Below are positions 1 through 5,595 of a stretch of DNA of 9,915 bases, one piece after another (position 1 is the first letter of the stretch; the number at the start of each line of letters is the position of its first letter). The stretch spans positions 1 through 9,915 of the forward strand of contig CAYMUB010000013.1 of NCBI GenBank assembly GCA_964393545.1, written 5' to 3'. Both the position numbers and the translations under genes were made by a program. This DNA comes from CAYMUB01 sp964393545 (GTDB lineage Bacteria > Patescibacteriota > Microgenomatia > Daviesbacterales > UBA10151). Below the pieces are notes generated by a model that was not told where the DNA came from, did not search any database, and saw only the letters and a list, made by a program, of their open reading frames with translations.

Positions 1-81
1 GCCCTTTTTTTGTATGGCAATATTACCACAAAGAAGTACACAAAACATGGTATCAAATACTACCTTACCACGCCTTAATCT

Positions 82-103
82 AAAAAACTCTTTTGAGTTT
101 TTA
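82..103 (-). terminator. Weak A/T-rich hairpin downstream of fic
   Basis: Eight-base arms AAAAACTC (83-90) and GAGTTTTT (95-102) enclose a TTTT loop. Read on the minus strand, the 3' arm ends in a run of T, so this could be a factor-independent terminator 25 nt past the fic stop codon. The stem has only three G/C pairs, so it is weak, and it could serve either strand. The rest of 1-127 shows no convincing gene: a plus-strand frame open from the left edge to a TAA at 125-127 is short and composition-driven. Confidence 0.4.
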
Positions 104-127
104 TCTTATAAATTTCGTTTTCTATAA

Positions 128-1267
128 TTAGTCTGTAAAAATCTTGATATATTCATTATAGATATAAGATTGTCCATATTTTACATCCTTATCCTTAGGA
201 GAAAGTATTCCCATCTTGATAAAGCGATTAATTACATGTTGAGCGCCTGCCCTAGTAAATCCAGTCCATTCACGGATAGTGGATACATTGGCAATTGGTT
301 GTCCATATAACTTAGGCAAAATCATCACGGCACTTTCCGAAGCCCTTTTACCGAGCTTTTGAATCTTAATCATATCTTTCTCTCTTAACTTAGTGATTTT
401 ATCTACAATATTGATAGCTTCAGTTGCAATTTCTATAACTCCATCCAAAAAGAACTCAATCCATTCATCAGCTTCACCATTATGATAACCCGCGAGCTTT
501 TCATAGTAGAGTTTTTGATGTTTTTTAAAATAAGAAGATAAGAAAAGTACTGGTTTTTCTAAATACCCTTCTTTCCAAAGATAGAAAGTAATAACCATTC
601 TTCCGGTTCGACCATTTCCGTCTAGAAACGGATGGATAGTTTCAAATTGTGAATGAATCAGACCAGCCTTAATAACTGTTGGTGTTGTATCATCAACATG
701 TATAAAAGCCTCTAAGTCATTTAATGCCTGTTGCATTTCTTCAACAGGAGGTGGCACGAATTGAGCGTTATCAGGTCTTGTTCCCTGAATCCAGTTTTGA
801 GTTTTACGGAATTCTCCAGGATCACTAAAATGAGTTGCCCTTGCACTTTTCATAAGCTGCTTATGAAGCTCCCGGATAAAACGAAGGGTTAAAGGAAAAT
901 TATCTGTGGTGACTCTCTCAATACCATAGTTAAGAGCTTTTATATAATGCAAAATATCATCAACATCTTCTGGGATATTAGTACTCGACTTTACCTCAGC
1001 CTCAATAGCATCAACCATAGTTGCCATTGTTCCTTCAATTTGACTTGAAGAAGCAGCATCTTTTCTAAGGTACATGAGTAAAAAAAAGTCAGAGTCTGGT
1101 AATAGTTTAGTAATACCGTCTAATTTTCCGAGTAATCGGGTTGCTTCGTTATTTTTTTTCAGTATTTGAGCATTAAAATCAAAGCCTTCTTGTGGAGGGA
1201 ATGTACCTGGGATAAAGGCTTTAAACCCTTTCTGTTGATCTTTGAGTGTACCAATATTTAATTTCAT
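128..1267 (-). CDS. fic: Fic family protein (class II, with N-terminal inhibitory helix and C-terminal winged helix)
   Basis: Fic enzymes transfer AMP (or another nucleotide moiety) from a nucleotide donor to hydroxyl side chains of target proteins in the cytoplasm. The active-site loop is complete: HPFLDGNGRTGR at residues 212-223, with the catalytic His212 and the phosphate-binding GNGR. A class II self-inhibition motif (S/T-x-x-x-E-G) is seen at 74-79, S-SQI-EG, where Glu78 would block ATP gamma-phosphate placement. The substrate flap is around 151-162 (GEFRKTQNWIQG). Residues about 305-375 resemble a winged helix (PIANVSTIREWTGFTRAGAQ), typical of the Fic/DOC proteins found beside type I restriction systems. 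At 379 aa it is full length and intact, while its upstream neighbours are broken. The ATG at 1267 follows a weak AAAGAAGA purine run. The chemical reaction is known for the family; target and physiological role are not visible here. Confidence 0.93.
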   Translation of the reverse strand: MKLNIGTLKDQQKGFKAFIPGTFPPQEGFDFNAQILKKNNEATRLLGKLDGITKLLPDSDFFLLMYLRKDAASSSQIEGTMATMVDAIEAEVKSSTNIPEDVDDILHYIKALNYGIERVTTDNFPLTLRFIRELHKQLMKSARATHFSDPGEFRKTQNWIQGTRPDNAQFVPPPVEEMQQALNDLEAFIHVDDTTPTVIKAGLIHSQFETIHPFLDGNGRTGRMVITFYLWKEGYLEKPVLFLSSYFKKHQKLYYEKLAGYHNGEADEWIEFFLDGVIEIATEAINIVDKITKLREKDMIKIQKLGKRASESAVMILPKLYGQPIANVSTIREWTGFTRAGAQHVINRFIKMGILSPKDKDVKYGQSYIYNEYIKIFTD

Positions 1268-1285
1268 AGTTTGTTTACATCTTCT

Positions 1286-1510
1286 TTAGAATGTATACAA
1301 AGTATACCACTTTGTATACATCTTGTCAACCAATGTATACAAACTTTTTGAAAAGATTGGCCATACTCTAAAACTCGAAACTTCATCTTCATCTATCTTA
1401 ACAAAATAATAATCCAAGCCAATACTTTTAACCAGGATAACTAAATTATCTCTCAACGCTATGTATTCAGATAGAATGGAATCGTTCTTATATATATCTG
1501 ATCTTGACAT
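1286..1510 (-). CDS. Doubtful 74-aa ORF of unknown function
   Basis: An ATG-started frame of 74 codons, upstream of fic and on the same strand. I recognise no family. The last 20 or so residues (ending KWYTLYTF) are simply a translation of the fic promoter and operator repeats, so at least the C-terminal third is unlikely to be selected as protein. No ribosome binding site is seen before the ATG. The first 50 residues could be a scrap of a degraded gene belonging to the same decayed island. The gap 1511-1603 holds only short palindromes (TTCGTGC/GCACGAA at 1595-1614, TGGAG/CTCCA at 1571-1582). Confidence 0.2.
   Translation of the reverse strand: MSRSDIYKNDSILSEYIALRDNLVILVKSIGLDYYFVKIDEDEVSSFRVWPIFSKSLYTLVDKMYTKWYTLYTF
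1291..1345. promoter_or_regulatory. Operator: perfect 13-bp inverted repeat plus a third half-site over the fic promoter
   Basis: ATGTATACAAAGT (1291-1303) and its exact complement ACTTTGTATACAT (1309-1321) flank a 5-nt spacer. The same half-site recurs in direct orientation at 1333-1345 with one mismatch (ATGTATACAAACT). The inverted pair covers the -10 and most of the -35/-10 spacer; the third copy lies just upstream of the -35. Binding here would exclude RNA polymerase. The regulator is not identified; the winged helix at the Fic C-terminus makes autoregulation a reasonable guess. Confidence 0.75.
1301..1329 (-). promoter_or_regulatory. Near-consensus sigma-70-type promoter of fic
   Basis: On the minus strand a perfect -35 TTGACA (plus 1324-1329) is followed after exactly 17 bases by -10 TATACT (plus 1301-1306). 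Transcription should start near 1294, giving a leader of roughly 27 nt before the fic ATG. This is the strongest promoter in the window and the only one that leaves a clear untranslated leader. Confidence 0.8.
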
Positions 1511-1603
1511 TGACTTTATCAGCTATATTTTGTATCATATAAAAGATCGAAAGATCACTAACTCTAGAGCTGGAGGGCTCCAATAATGGGGTCCTTCGTG
1601 CTT

Positions 1604-2006
1604 TTATGCACGAATTTCTCTCAACCAGCAAATAAACTCTTTAAGGTCCCGAATATCAAATATCTCCAAACCGGTATGGCGGAAGATCGCTTAGCTCACG
1701 GGAAATACGTCCGGCCGTTGCGAACAGAATGGCCCGTTTTCCTTCCCGGAGTATTCTTTGTAGTGGATCGGCGAAATCGCTATCTCCGCTCCAAAGTACA
1801 AACGTTCCGACTTTTTTCAAATGAAGATCAAGAAGCATATCAACACCTATTTCAACGTCAAAATTGCATTTTCTGTCTTCTATATAATACTCACCTTTCC
1901 GATTCATATCCTTGAAACGCTCGTTTAGGTATTCAACCGTCGATACTTCATATTTACGCAACAACGACCGTTTAATAAAGATGATGCGCTTATGAGTCCA
2001 CGCCAC
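1604..2006 (-). pseudogene. NYN/LabA-like (DUF88) PIN-fold nuclease remnant, headless and frameshifted
   Basis: NYN-domain proteins are PIN-like, metal-dependent RNases. The fragment keeps the second half of the domain: FDVEIGVDM around residues 49-57, the SGDSDF acidic motif around 73-78, and GKRAILFATAGRISREL. The first half, with the opening strand that carries the first catalytic Asp, is absent. The frame stops at 1656, but shifting by one base at about 1658-1660 restores FDIRDLKEFICWLREIR up to a stop at 1604-1606, a natural-looking C-terminus. So the gene has lost its 5' half and carries a one-base shift near the 3' end. Base composition is visibly richer in G+C than the flanks. An enzyme active in hydrolysis is not expected. 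An assembly error is the alternative for the frameshift, but not for the missing N-terminus. Confidence 0.7.
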
Positions 2007-2131
2007 AAATGCTCCGGCACATCAAAGTACTGGTATACGTCGCCCGAAGTAAATTCCACTTCCAAAACAGCTGCTTGCTGATCGTAACCAACTGAATGAA
2101 TATTCGATGATGTTACTGGAGTTCGGTACAT
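1925..2131 (-). CDS. KTSC-domain protein, possibly with a scrambled C-terminus
   Basis: The first 50 residues match the small KTSC domain (named from the C-terminus of some lysyl-tRNA synthetases): MYRTPVTSSNIHSVGYD, then LEVEFTSGDVYQYFDVPEHLW. These domains are 60-70 aa, often free-standing, and of unknown biochemical role, with RNA binding as a suggestion. The tail after GLISAS (about 1980) is less typical and overlaps the NYN fragment in another frame. A deletion that joined the two genes would explain both the odd KTSC tail and the headless NYN. It starts 15 nt after the stop of the HsdM remnant. If the tail is genuine, the 68-aa protein could still be functional. Confidence 0.55.
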   Translation of the reverse strand: MYRTPVTSSNIHSVGYDQQAAVLEVEFTSGDVYQYFDVPEHLWRGLISASSLLNGRCCVNMKYRRLNT

Positions 2132-2146
2132 AAGTTTATTGTTACA

Positions 2147-2368
2147 CTATACGCTTAATTTTATCCAACGCCGATTTAAGTTTTCCCCTTCTGTTTCTAT
2201 TTCTTTCAAAATTTCCTTCGGATCTCGGTGGGTTGTTTTTGATCCTGTTCCTGCTGGTTTATATGCTCTAGTAGAGAGAATATAGTTATTCTCTTCTATT
2301 TGTTTTCTCTCTAATGTCCAGCTTTTTTCTGATTCTGGTTTTGTTTCTGAACCTTTTTGATAATTCAT
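2147..2368 (-). pseudogene. hsdM: C-terminal remnant of a type I restriction-modification methyltransferase subunit (HsdM)
   Basis: The 73 residues resemble the extreme C-terminus of N6-adenine HsdM proteins: a short SWTLERKQI strand, NNYILSTRAYKP (compare the family's NxYDLSxxRYK), then RDPKEILKEIE leading into a terminal helix. HsdM is normally about 500 aa or more with an SAM-binding region and an NPPF/Y motif; none of that is here. The frame stays open back to about 2432 without further recognisable homology. It therefore reads as the 3' end left after deletion of a type I system. The intact Fic gene downstream on the same strand fits, since Fic/DOC genes are common passengers of hsd operons. 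Assignment rests on motif memory, not a search. Confidence 0.55.
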
Positions 2369-2389
2369 ATAATCTGGCTCAATTTTAAC

Positions 2390-2414
2390 AAAAATGCGAA
2401 TTTTAAGATATTCG
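2390..2414 (-). terminator. Possible weak terminator after the proline-rich membrane protein
   Basis: On the minus strand a five-base stem CGAAT/ATTCG (plus 2397-2401 and 2410-2414) with an 8-nt loop is followed by CATTTTTG. The stem is short and the T-run interrupted, so the call is tentative. It lies 35-60 nt past the stop of the upstream gene. A second stem, TTCTTA/TAAGAA at 2425-2441, has no T-run. Confidence 0.3.
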
Positions 2415-2449
2415 GAAGAATCTATTCTTAAAAGCTAAGAACTTGCTTA

Positions 2450-3691
2450 TCAGTTGTGTTCAATATATGCTTTGTACCCCACAACCTGCCTGCCCGCAGG
2501 CAGGGTCTTTTTGTTATCCCCTGAACCTGAAAAGATATTTTTAACACCAAAGGTTAAATATAAATCTTCTTTAGAATAGGTCATGGTGATTCCATCAGGG
2601 TCCTTAGAATTTAAAGTTTCTTTAAAACCAGAATTTGTTAACTGAGCAGTATAATAACCAACAAAGTCTTGAGGATAAATATTAACCTGAGCTGATTCCA
2701 TATACACTCCTTCCTGTTCTATCCTTCTTTTGCCTGAGGTAAATAGCAATACTTTTCTTTGTGTTAGATCCCATTGAAGTCCGGAGTATAATTTAGGAAG
2801 TAAATCTTGGTTTGGGATAACTGGCCCCGCACCAGAAGGGGCAGGGGTATTAAGAGAGGCCGGGGGTTTAGGATCTGGGGTGGAAAGGTCAGCTGACCCC
2901 GATTCAATCGGGGCTGATGTTTCAGATATAATAACTTCAGATACTTCAATTAGATTTTTCTCTTTGCTTAAGTTTCCTGTCACAATCACTTGTTTACCAG
3001 CTAAATCAGACAGATTAATATTGGTATGTTTAACTTTAAGCTTCCAAAGTGATGAATCAGCAGCCATCAGGTAATATACTCCAGCATCATTTTTAGAAAT
3101 TGTGCCTTGATTAACCACTTGTCTGTGTAATATTGGGGATGAGTTGGGAAAGAAGATTTTAGCAAATGAGTAAGTTACCCCAAAAGTCACTCCATTGGAT
3201 AAAATAAGGGTAGTAATAATAACTGCTGTGACTGGTTTAATTTTAAACTTAAAGCCAAAATCTATGCCTTCATTGGACATAACCTTTTTCCACCAGATTT
3301 TTAAATAAGTTACAGGGTTGGCTATCTGAAAAATAGGCGGGTAACCTTCTTTTGAATCTTTGTCAGCTGGTTTAGTGGAAATCAAAGGAGGAAGATTCAT
3401 TCCGGTAGAGTTATCAGGCGGATTTGAGACAAAATGTCCATGTTCTCTGGCTCTGTGTTTTGCCAGTTCTGATAATTGATGTTTTTCTTCCTCAGTTAAA
3501 ATATGGGCATGTGATTTAGGGTGAGGAGGTTCTTGGGGAGGGTTAGGGTTTGGTGCTGGAGAAGGAGGTTGAGGCGGGGTTGCATAAGGATTGTTTGGGT
3601 CTACGGGATTTGAGTGTGGATCAAAGTTAGATCCAAACAGTGGAGGTTTACTATTCCCGTCCGATGGACCATTGGGCTTATTATTATCCAT
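2450..3691 (-). CDS. Proline-rich single-pass membrane protein with predicted external OB-like domain
   Basis: 413 aa, family not recognised. Residues 1-60 are a low-complexity Pro/Asn/Ser tail; 65-85 look helical and charged. Lys/Trp-rich residues 129-152 precede one hydrophobic segment (about 153-181), so the N-terminus is probably cytoplasmic and the rest external. Residues 194-256 (GTISKNDAGVYYL to KQVIVTGNLS to LIEVSEVI) have the strand rhythm of an OB-fold. A Pro/Ser linker (258-296) leads to a C-terminal domain (297-386). Two palindromes interrupt the frame: one in the linker (PIESGS, 261-266) and one near the end (PAGRQ, 398-402). It is divergent from the Tat-exported protein, with only about 70-100 nt between them. 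The ATG is chosen because a -10 hexamer ends 8 nt before it. A role at the cell surface is inferred; nothing shows a specific activity. Confidence 0.8.
   Translation of the reverse strand: MDNNKPNGPSDGNSKPPLFGSNFDPHSNPVDPNNPYATPPQPPSPAPNPNPPQEPPHPKSHAHILTEEEKHQLSELAKHRAREHGHFVSNPPDNSTGMNLPPLISTKPADKDSKEGYPPIFQIANPVTYLKIWWKKVMSNEGIDFGFKFKIKPVTAVIITTLILSNGVTFGVTYSFAKIFFPNSSPILHRQVVNQGTISKNDAGVYYLMAADSSLWKLKVKHTNINLSDLAGKQVIVTGNLSKEKNLIEVSEVIISETSAPIESGSADLSTPDPKPPASLNTPAPSGAGPVIPNQDLLPKLYSGLQWDLTQRKVLLFTSGKRRIEQEGVYMESAQVNIYPQDFVGYYTAQLTNSGFKETLNSKDPDGITMTYSKEDLYLTFGVKNIFSGSGDNKKTLPAGRQVVGYKAYIEHN
2485..2504. repeat. PAGRQ-encoding palindrome (9-bp arms) inside a CDS
   Basis: Arms CCTGCCTGC (2485-2493) and GCAGGCAGG (2496-2504) are separated by CC. 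Read in the host frame it gives LPAGRQ just before the C-terminal VVGYKAYIEHN. I associate such G+C-rich palindromes and the peptide PAGRQAG with dispersed repeats of CPR genomes. A partial copy, CTGCCTGCCC, lies at 7375-7384 between two genes. Confidence 0.75.
2897..2913. repeat. Second palindrome in the same CDS, 8-bp arms
   Basis: CCCCGATT (2897-2904) and AATCGGGG (2906-2913) flank a single C. In the host frame it supplies the IESGS part of the Pro/Ser linker. It stands out as a G+C island in an A+T-rich gene and lies in a region where an insertion would be tolerated. It is a different sequence from the PAGRQ palindrome. Confidence 0.65.
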
Positions 3692-3699
3692 GTAAAATT

Positions 3700-3729
3700 A
3701 GTATAGTCTTACAGATTAAAAGAAAGCAA
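3700..3729 (-). promoter_or_regulatory. Promoter of the proline-rich membrane protein, predicted leaderless
   Basis: On the minus strand TTGCTT (plus 3724-3729), 18 bases, then TATACT (plus 3700-3705). Only 8 nt separate the -10 from the ATG at 3691, so the transcript should begin at or next to the start codon. Confidence 0.55.
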
Positions 3730-3773
3730 ATTTAACCTTAATATATTTTAAAGATAAACATGATATGGTAGAC

Positions 3774-3779
3774 TATAAT
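3774..3779 (+). promoter_or_regulatory. Consensus -10 (TATAAT) deciding the start of the Tat-exported protein
   Basis: TATAAT ends 9 nt before the ATG at 3789. It lies inside the first codons of the longer frame that could begin at 3765. I see no good -35. Together with the same spacing at neighbouring genes this favours 3789 and a leaderless mRNA. Confidence 0.5.
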
Positions 3780-3788
3780 ATTACTTAT

Positions 3789-5357
3789 ATGTTTCAGCGT
3801 AAGGAATCTACAGAACCTGGTTCTTCCCCTCCCTCTACAGGATCAACTTTAAGTAGGAGAAACTTTCTTCGGGCTACTCTTGCGGGTGTGGTTTCAGGGG
3901 CGGTTCTTGGTTTTGGTTTAAAAGAGAGGCAACCTGGAGAATCTGAGGTTGTTACCAGTTTCCTTAAAGAAGCACAAGTTGCTTTGACTAATCTAGAGAT
4001 ATTGGCTCATCATCCTGGAGTTAATCAAATAAGAGCAGCAGTTAGACAAAGATATCCAAATCCTGATATTAATCCAGATGACGTAGTATTCTTCCTTAGA
4101 GACAAAACAATCCTAGAAAAAGGAGTACATAAAGTAAAAATGAATAGTAGATCTATTAAAACTTCAGCAGAACTGGATGGTATTATAGCTGTTTCTGATC
4201 ATCCTGTTACTTTAACTGAGTTAAAGAGTCCAGTAACAGAAAGACGATTAACACCAAAAACGATTTCTCATAATTATGCCCTAATTGGAACGCAATCTGG
4301 AAGAGGTAAGGGAGTTGTGAAATCAGATGTGGAATTTCTTGATGAAGTAAACGAGAAGGAAAGAGCTTTTGCAATAGAAGCTGCTAGAAATAAAATTCAG
4401 TCAGTAGTATCCAGATTAACTATTCCAGATGTAGCAATCAAGGTTTATTATGAAACGGGAACAGGAATTGGAGGAAGCTTTCGTTATGAGCCTTGGAAGA
4501 GTTACACTCCAGAATTAGTCTTCCTTTGGCCTTTAGGATCACCCGCCCAGCTAAGTGAAGCAGAGATTTTAGAAATTACTCATGAAGCAGCACATTCTTT
4601 AGATATTACGATTAATCCAACATTGATGCAGCGTTTGACTCCAGACCAGATTGTAGAGCTAAGTTTGCTAAGGTATCAAGCTGAAGCAAAAGCTTATCCT
4701 ATTGATTTAGAAGGACTATATAACAAGAAAATAAGAGGAGATGTTGTTGATGTAAAAGGTTATATAGGTAAAAGAGTTTCAGCTAAAGGCTGGCTTCTTG
4801 CAAATAGTAAGAATTCTCCCATTACAGATGATGAAATTGCAACTTTGAGTCAAGTTTATCCTACTAGCCTTTGGTCAAATGCATTTATCAGCATGCCAAC
4901 CGCAAGAGAGCTTGATGCGCGCTTTTTTAAAGAAACTGTGGATTTGGATTCTAGACTCATGACTTGGGAAGAGTTTAGAGGTCAAGGTATAAATAGCCTG
5001 AAAGCAGTAATGGATGCTGACCCTTTACTTAAATATGCCTACCAGATCTCCCAAGATAGAGTACAAAACTTACAGCTTGTTGGACAAAAATCTATTTCCT
5101 CTTGGGTGGACATTTTTTTAACTGCTCTGCAGGATGATTTTATAAAAAAAGGTGGAGGTAAAGCTATGTTGGAAAAAGGGAAATATAAACAATACTTAAA
5201 TGAATTTACAATAGCGTATACGGAAGCAGAAATTGAAAATTTAGCTGAGCAGACTTCATTTATTCAGTTCTTGCAACATTATAGGCAGCAGGATCCTTCT
5301 CAGCTAAATTCGGGTTATTGGAAGTACTATACCAAGATTGCAGGATTATTAAAGTAG
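3789..5357 (+). CDS. Tat-exported putative zinc metallopeptidase (HEAAH motif), unknown family
   Basis: Numbering is from the longer alternative start at 3765 (530 aa); the preferred ATG at 3789 is residue 9. A twin-arginine signal is clear: SRRNFLR at 30-36 followed by a hydrophobic stretch (37-52, ATLAGVVSGAVLGFGL). Such proteins cross the membrane folded, via TatABC. HEAAH at 273-277 (codons from 4581) fits the HExxH zinc site of metallopeptidases, inside the helix-like EILEITHEAAHSLD. A third ligand is not certain; Glu307 in YQAEAKAYPID, 30 residues on, would suit a gluzincin. A folded zinc enzyme is a sensible Tat cargo. Most of the remainder, including the 120 residues before HEAAH, matches nothing I know. 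It is divergently transcribed from the proline-rich membrane protein. Export is well supported; protease activity is inferred from one motif. Confidence 0.72.
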   Translation: MFQRKESTEPGSSPPSTGSTLSRRNFLRATLAGVVSGAVLGFGLKERQPGESEVVTSFLKEAQVALTNLEILAHHPGVNQIRAAVRQRYPNPDINPDDVVFFLRDKTILEKGVHKVKMNSRSIKTSAELDGIIAVSDHPVTLTELKSPVTERRLTPKTISHNYALIGTQSGRGKGVVKSDVEFLDEVNEKERAFAIEAARNKIQSVVSRLTIPDVAIKVYYETGTGIGGSFRYEPWKSYTPELVFLWPLGSPAQLSEAEILEITHEAAHSLDITINPTLMQRLTPDQIVELSLLRYQAEAKAYPIDLEGLYNKKIRGDVVDVKGYIGKRVSAKGWLLANSKNSPITDDEIATLSQVYPTSLWSNAFISMPTARELDARFFKETVDLDSRLMTWEEFRGQGINSLKAVMDADPLLKYAYQISQDRVQNLQLVGQKSISSWVDIFLTALQDDFIKKGGGKAMLEKGKYKQYLNEFTIAYTEAEIENLAEQTSFIQFLQHYRQQDPSQLNSGYWKYYTKIAGLLK

Positions 5358-5404
5358 TTTAAAATATATTCTTCTCATTAACTTTACCTTATGTGTGACT
5401 TTTG

Positions 5405-5575
5405 TCATTCAAGCAGGCTTTGAAGTTCAGGTACCACTAGATTACTTCCCTGTATCCAATGATTGTTATCATGCTTAAGGATTGCTATTGATGAAAACGT
5501 TAATGGATCAACTATTGTTCTTAATATAGGTTTAAGCCTTTGAAGAAAAGCAAGTCTGTTTTGAACGCTTTGCAT
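5405..5575 (-). CDS. Small 56-aa ORF of unknown function
   Basis: An ATG frame of 56 codons ends in TGA 47 nt from the convergent stop of the Tat-exported gene. It begins 20 nt after the stop of the 275-aa protein on the same strand, so co-transcription is natural. The product starts MQSVQNRLAFLQRLKPIL and ends VVPELQSLLE: an amphipathic helix-like N-terminus, one short HDNNHW stretch, no signal peptide and no membrane segment. A purine run AGAAGA lies about 8 nt before the ATG, better than most starts here. I recognise no family, and a chance ORF is possible, but position, spacing and unbiased amino acid use favour a real gene. Confidence 0.5.
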   Translation of the reverse strand: MQSVQNRLAFLQRLKPILRTIVDPLTFSSIAILKHDNNHWIQGSNLVVPELQSLLE

Positions 5576-5595
5576 AATTTGATCTTCTAAACATA

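Noticed and set aside
2..127. Plus-strand frame open from the left edge to TAA at 125-127, adjacent to the fic stop
   Set aside because: 41 codons of A+T-driven sequence crossing a hairpin, with no recognisable motif. It could be a gene end, but nothing supports it.
1286..1345. Repeated GTATACAAAG units as a CRISPR or iteron array
   Set aside because: There are only three copies of 11-13 bp, in mixed orientation and centred on a promoter; this is an operator layout.
128..1510. Two-gene toxin-antitoxin pair formed by the 74-aa ORF and Fic
   Set aside because: The Fic protein already contains its inhibitory helix (class II), and the end of the 74-aa frame is merely promoter sequence; it has no antitoxin motif.
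1586..1915. 109-aa plus-strand frame opposite the NYN remnant
   Set aside because: The opposite strand encodes recognisable NYN motifs (SGDSDF, FDVEIGVDM); this frame is their shadow.
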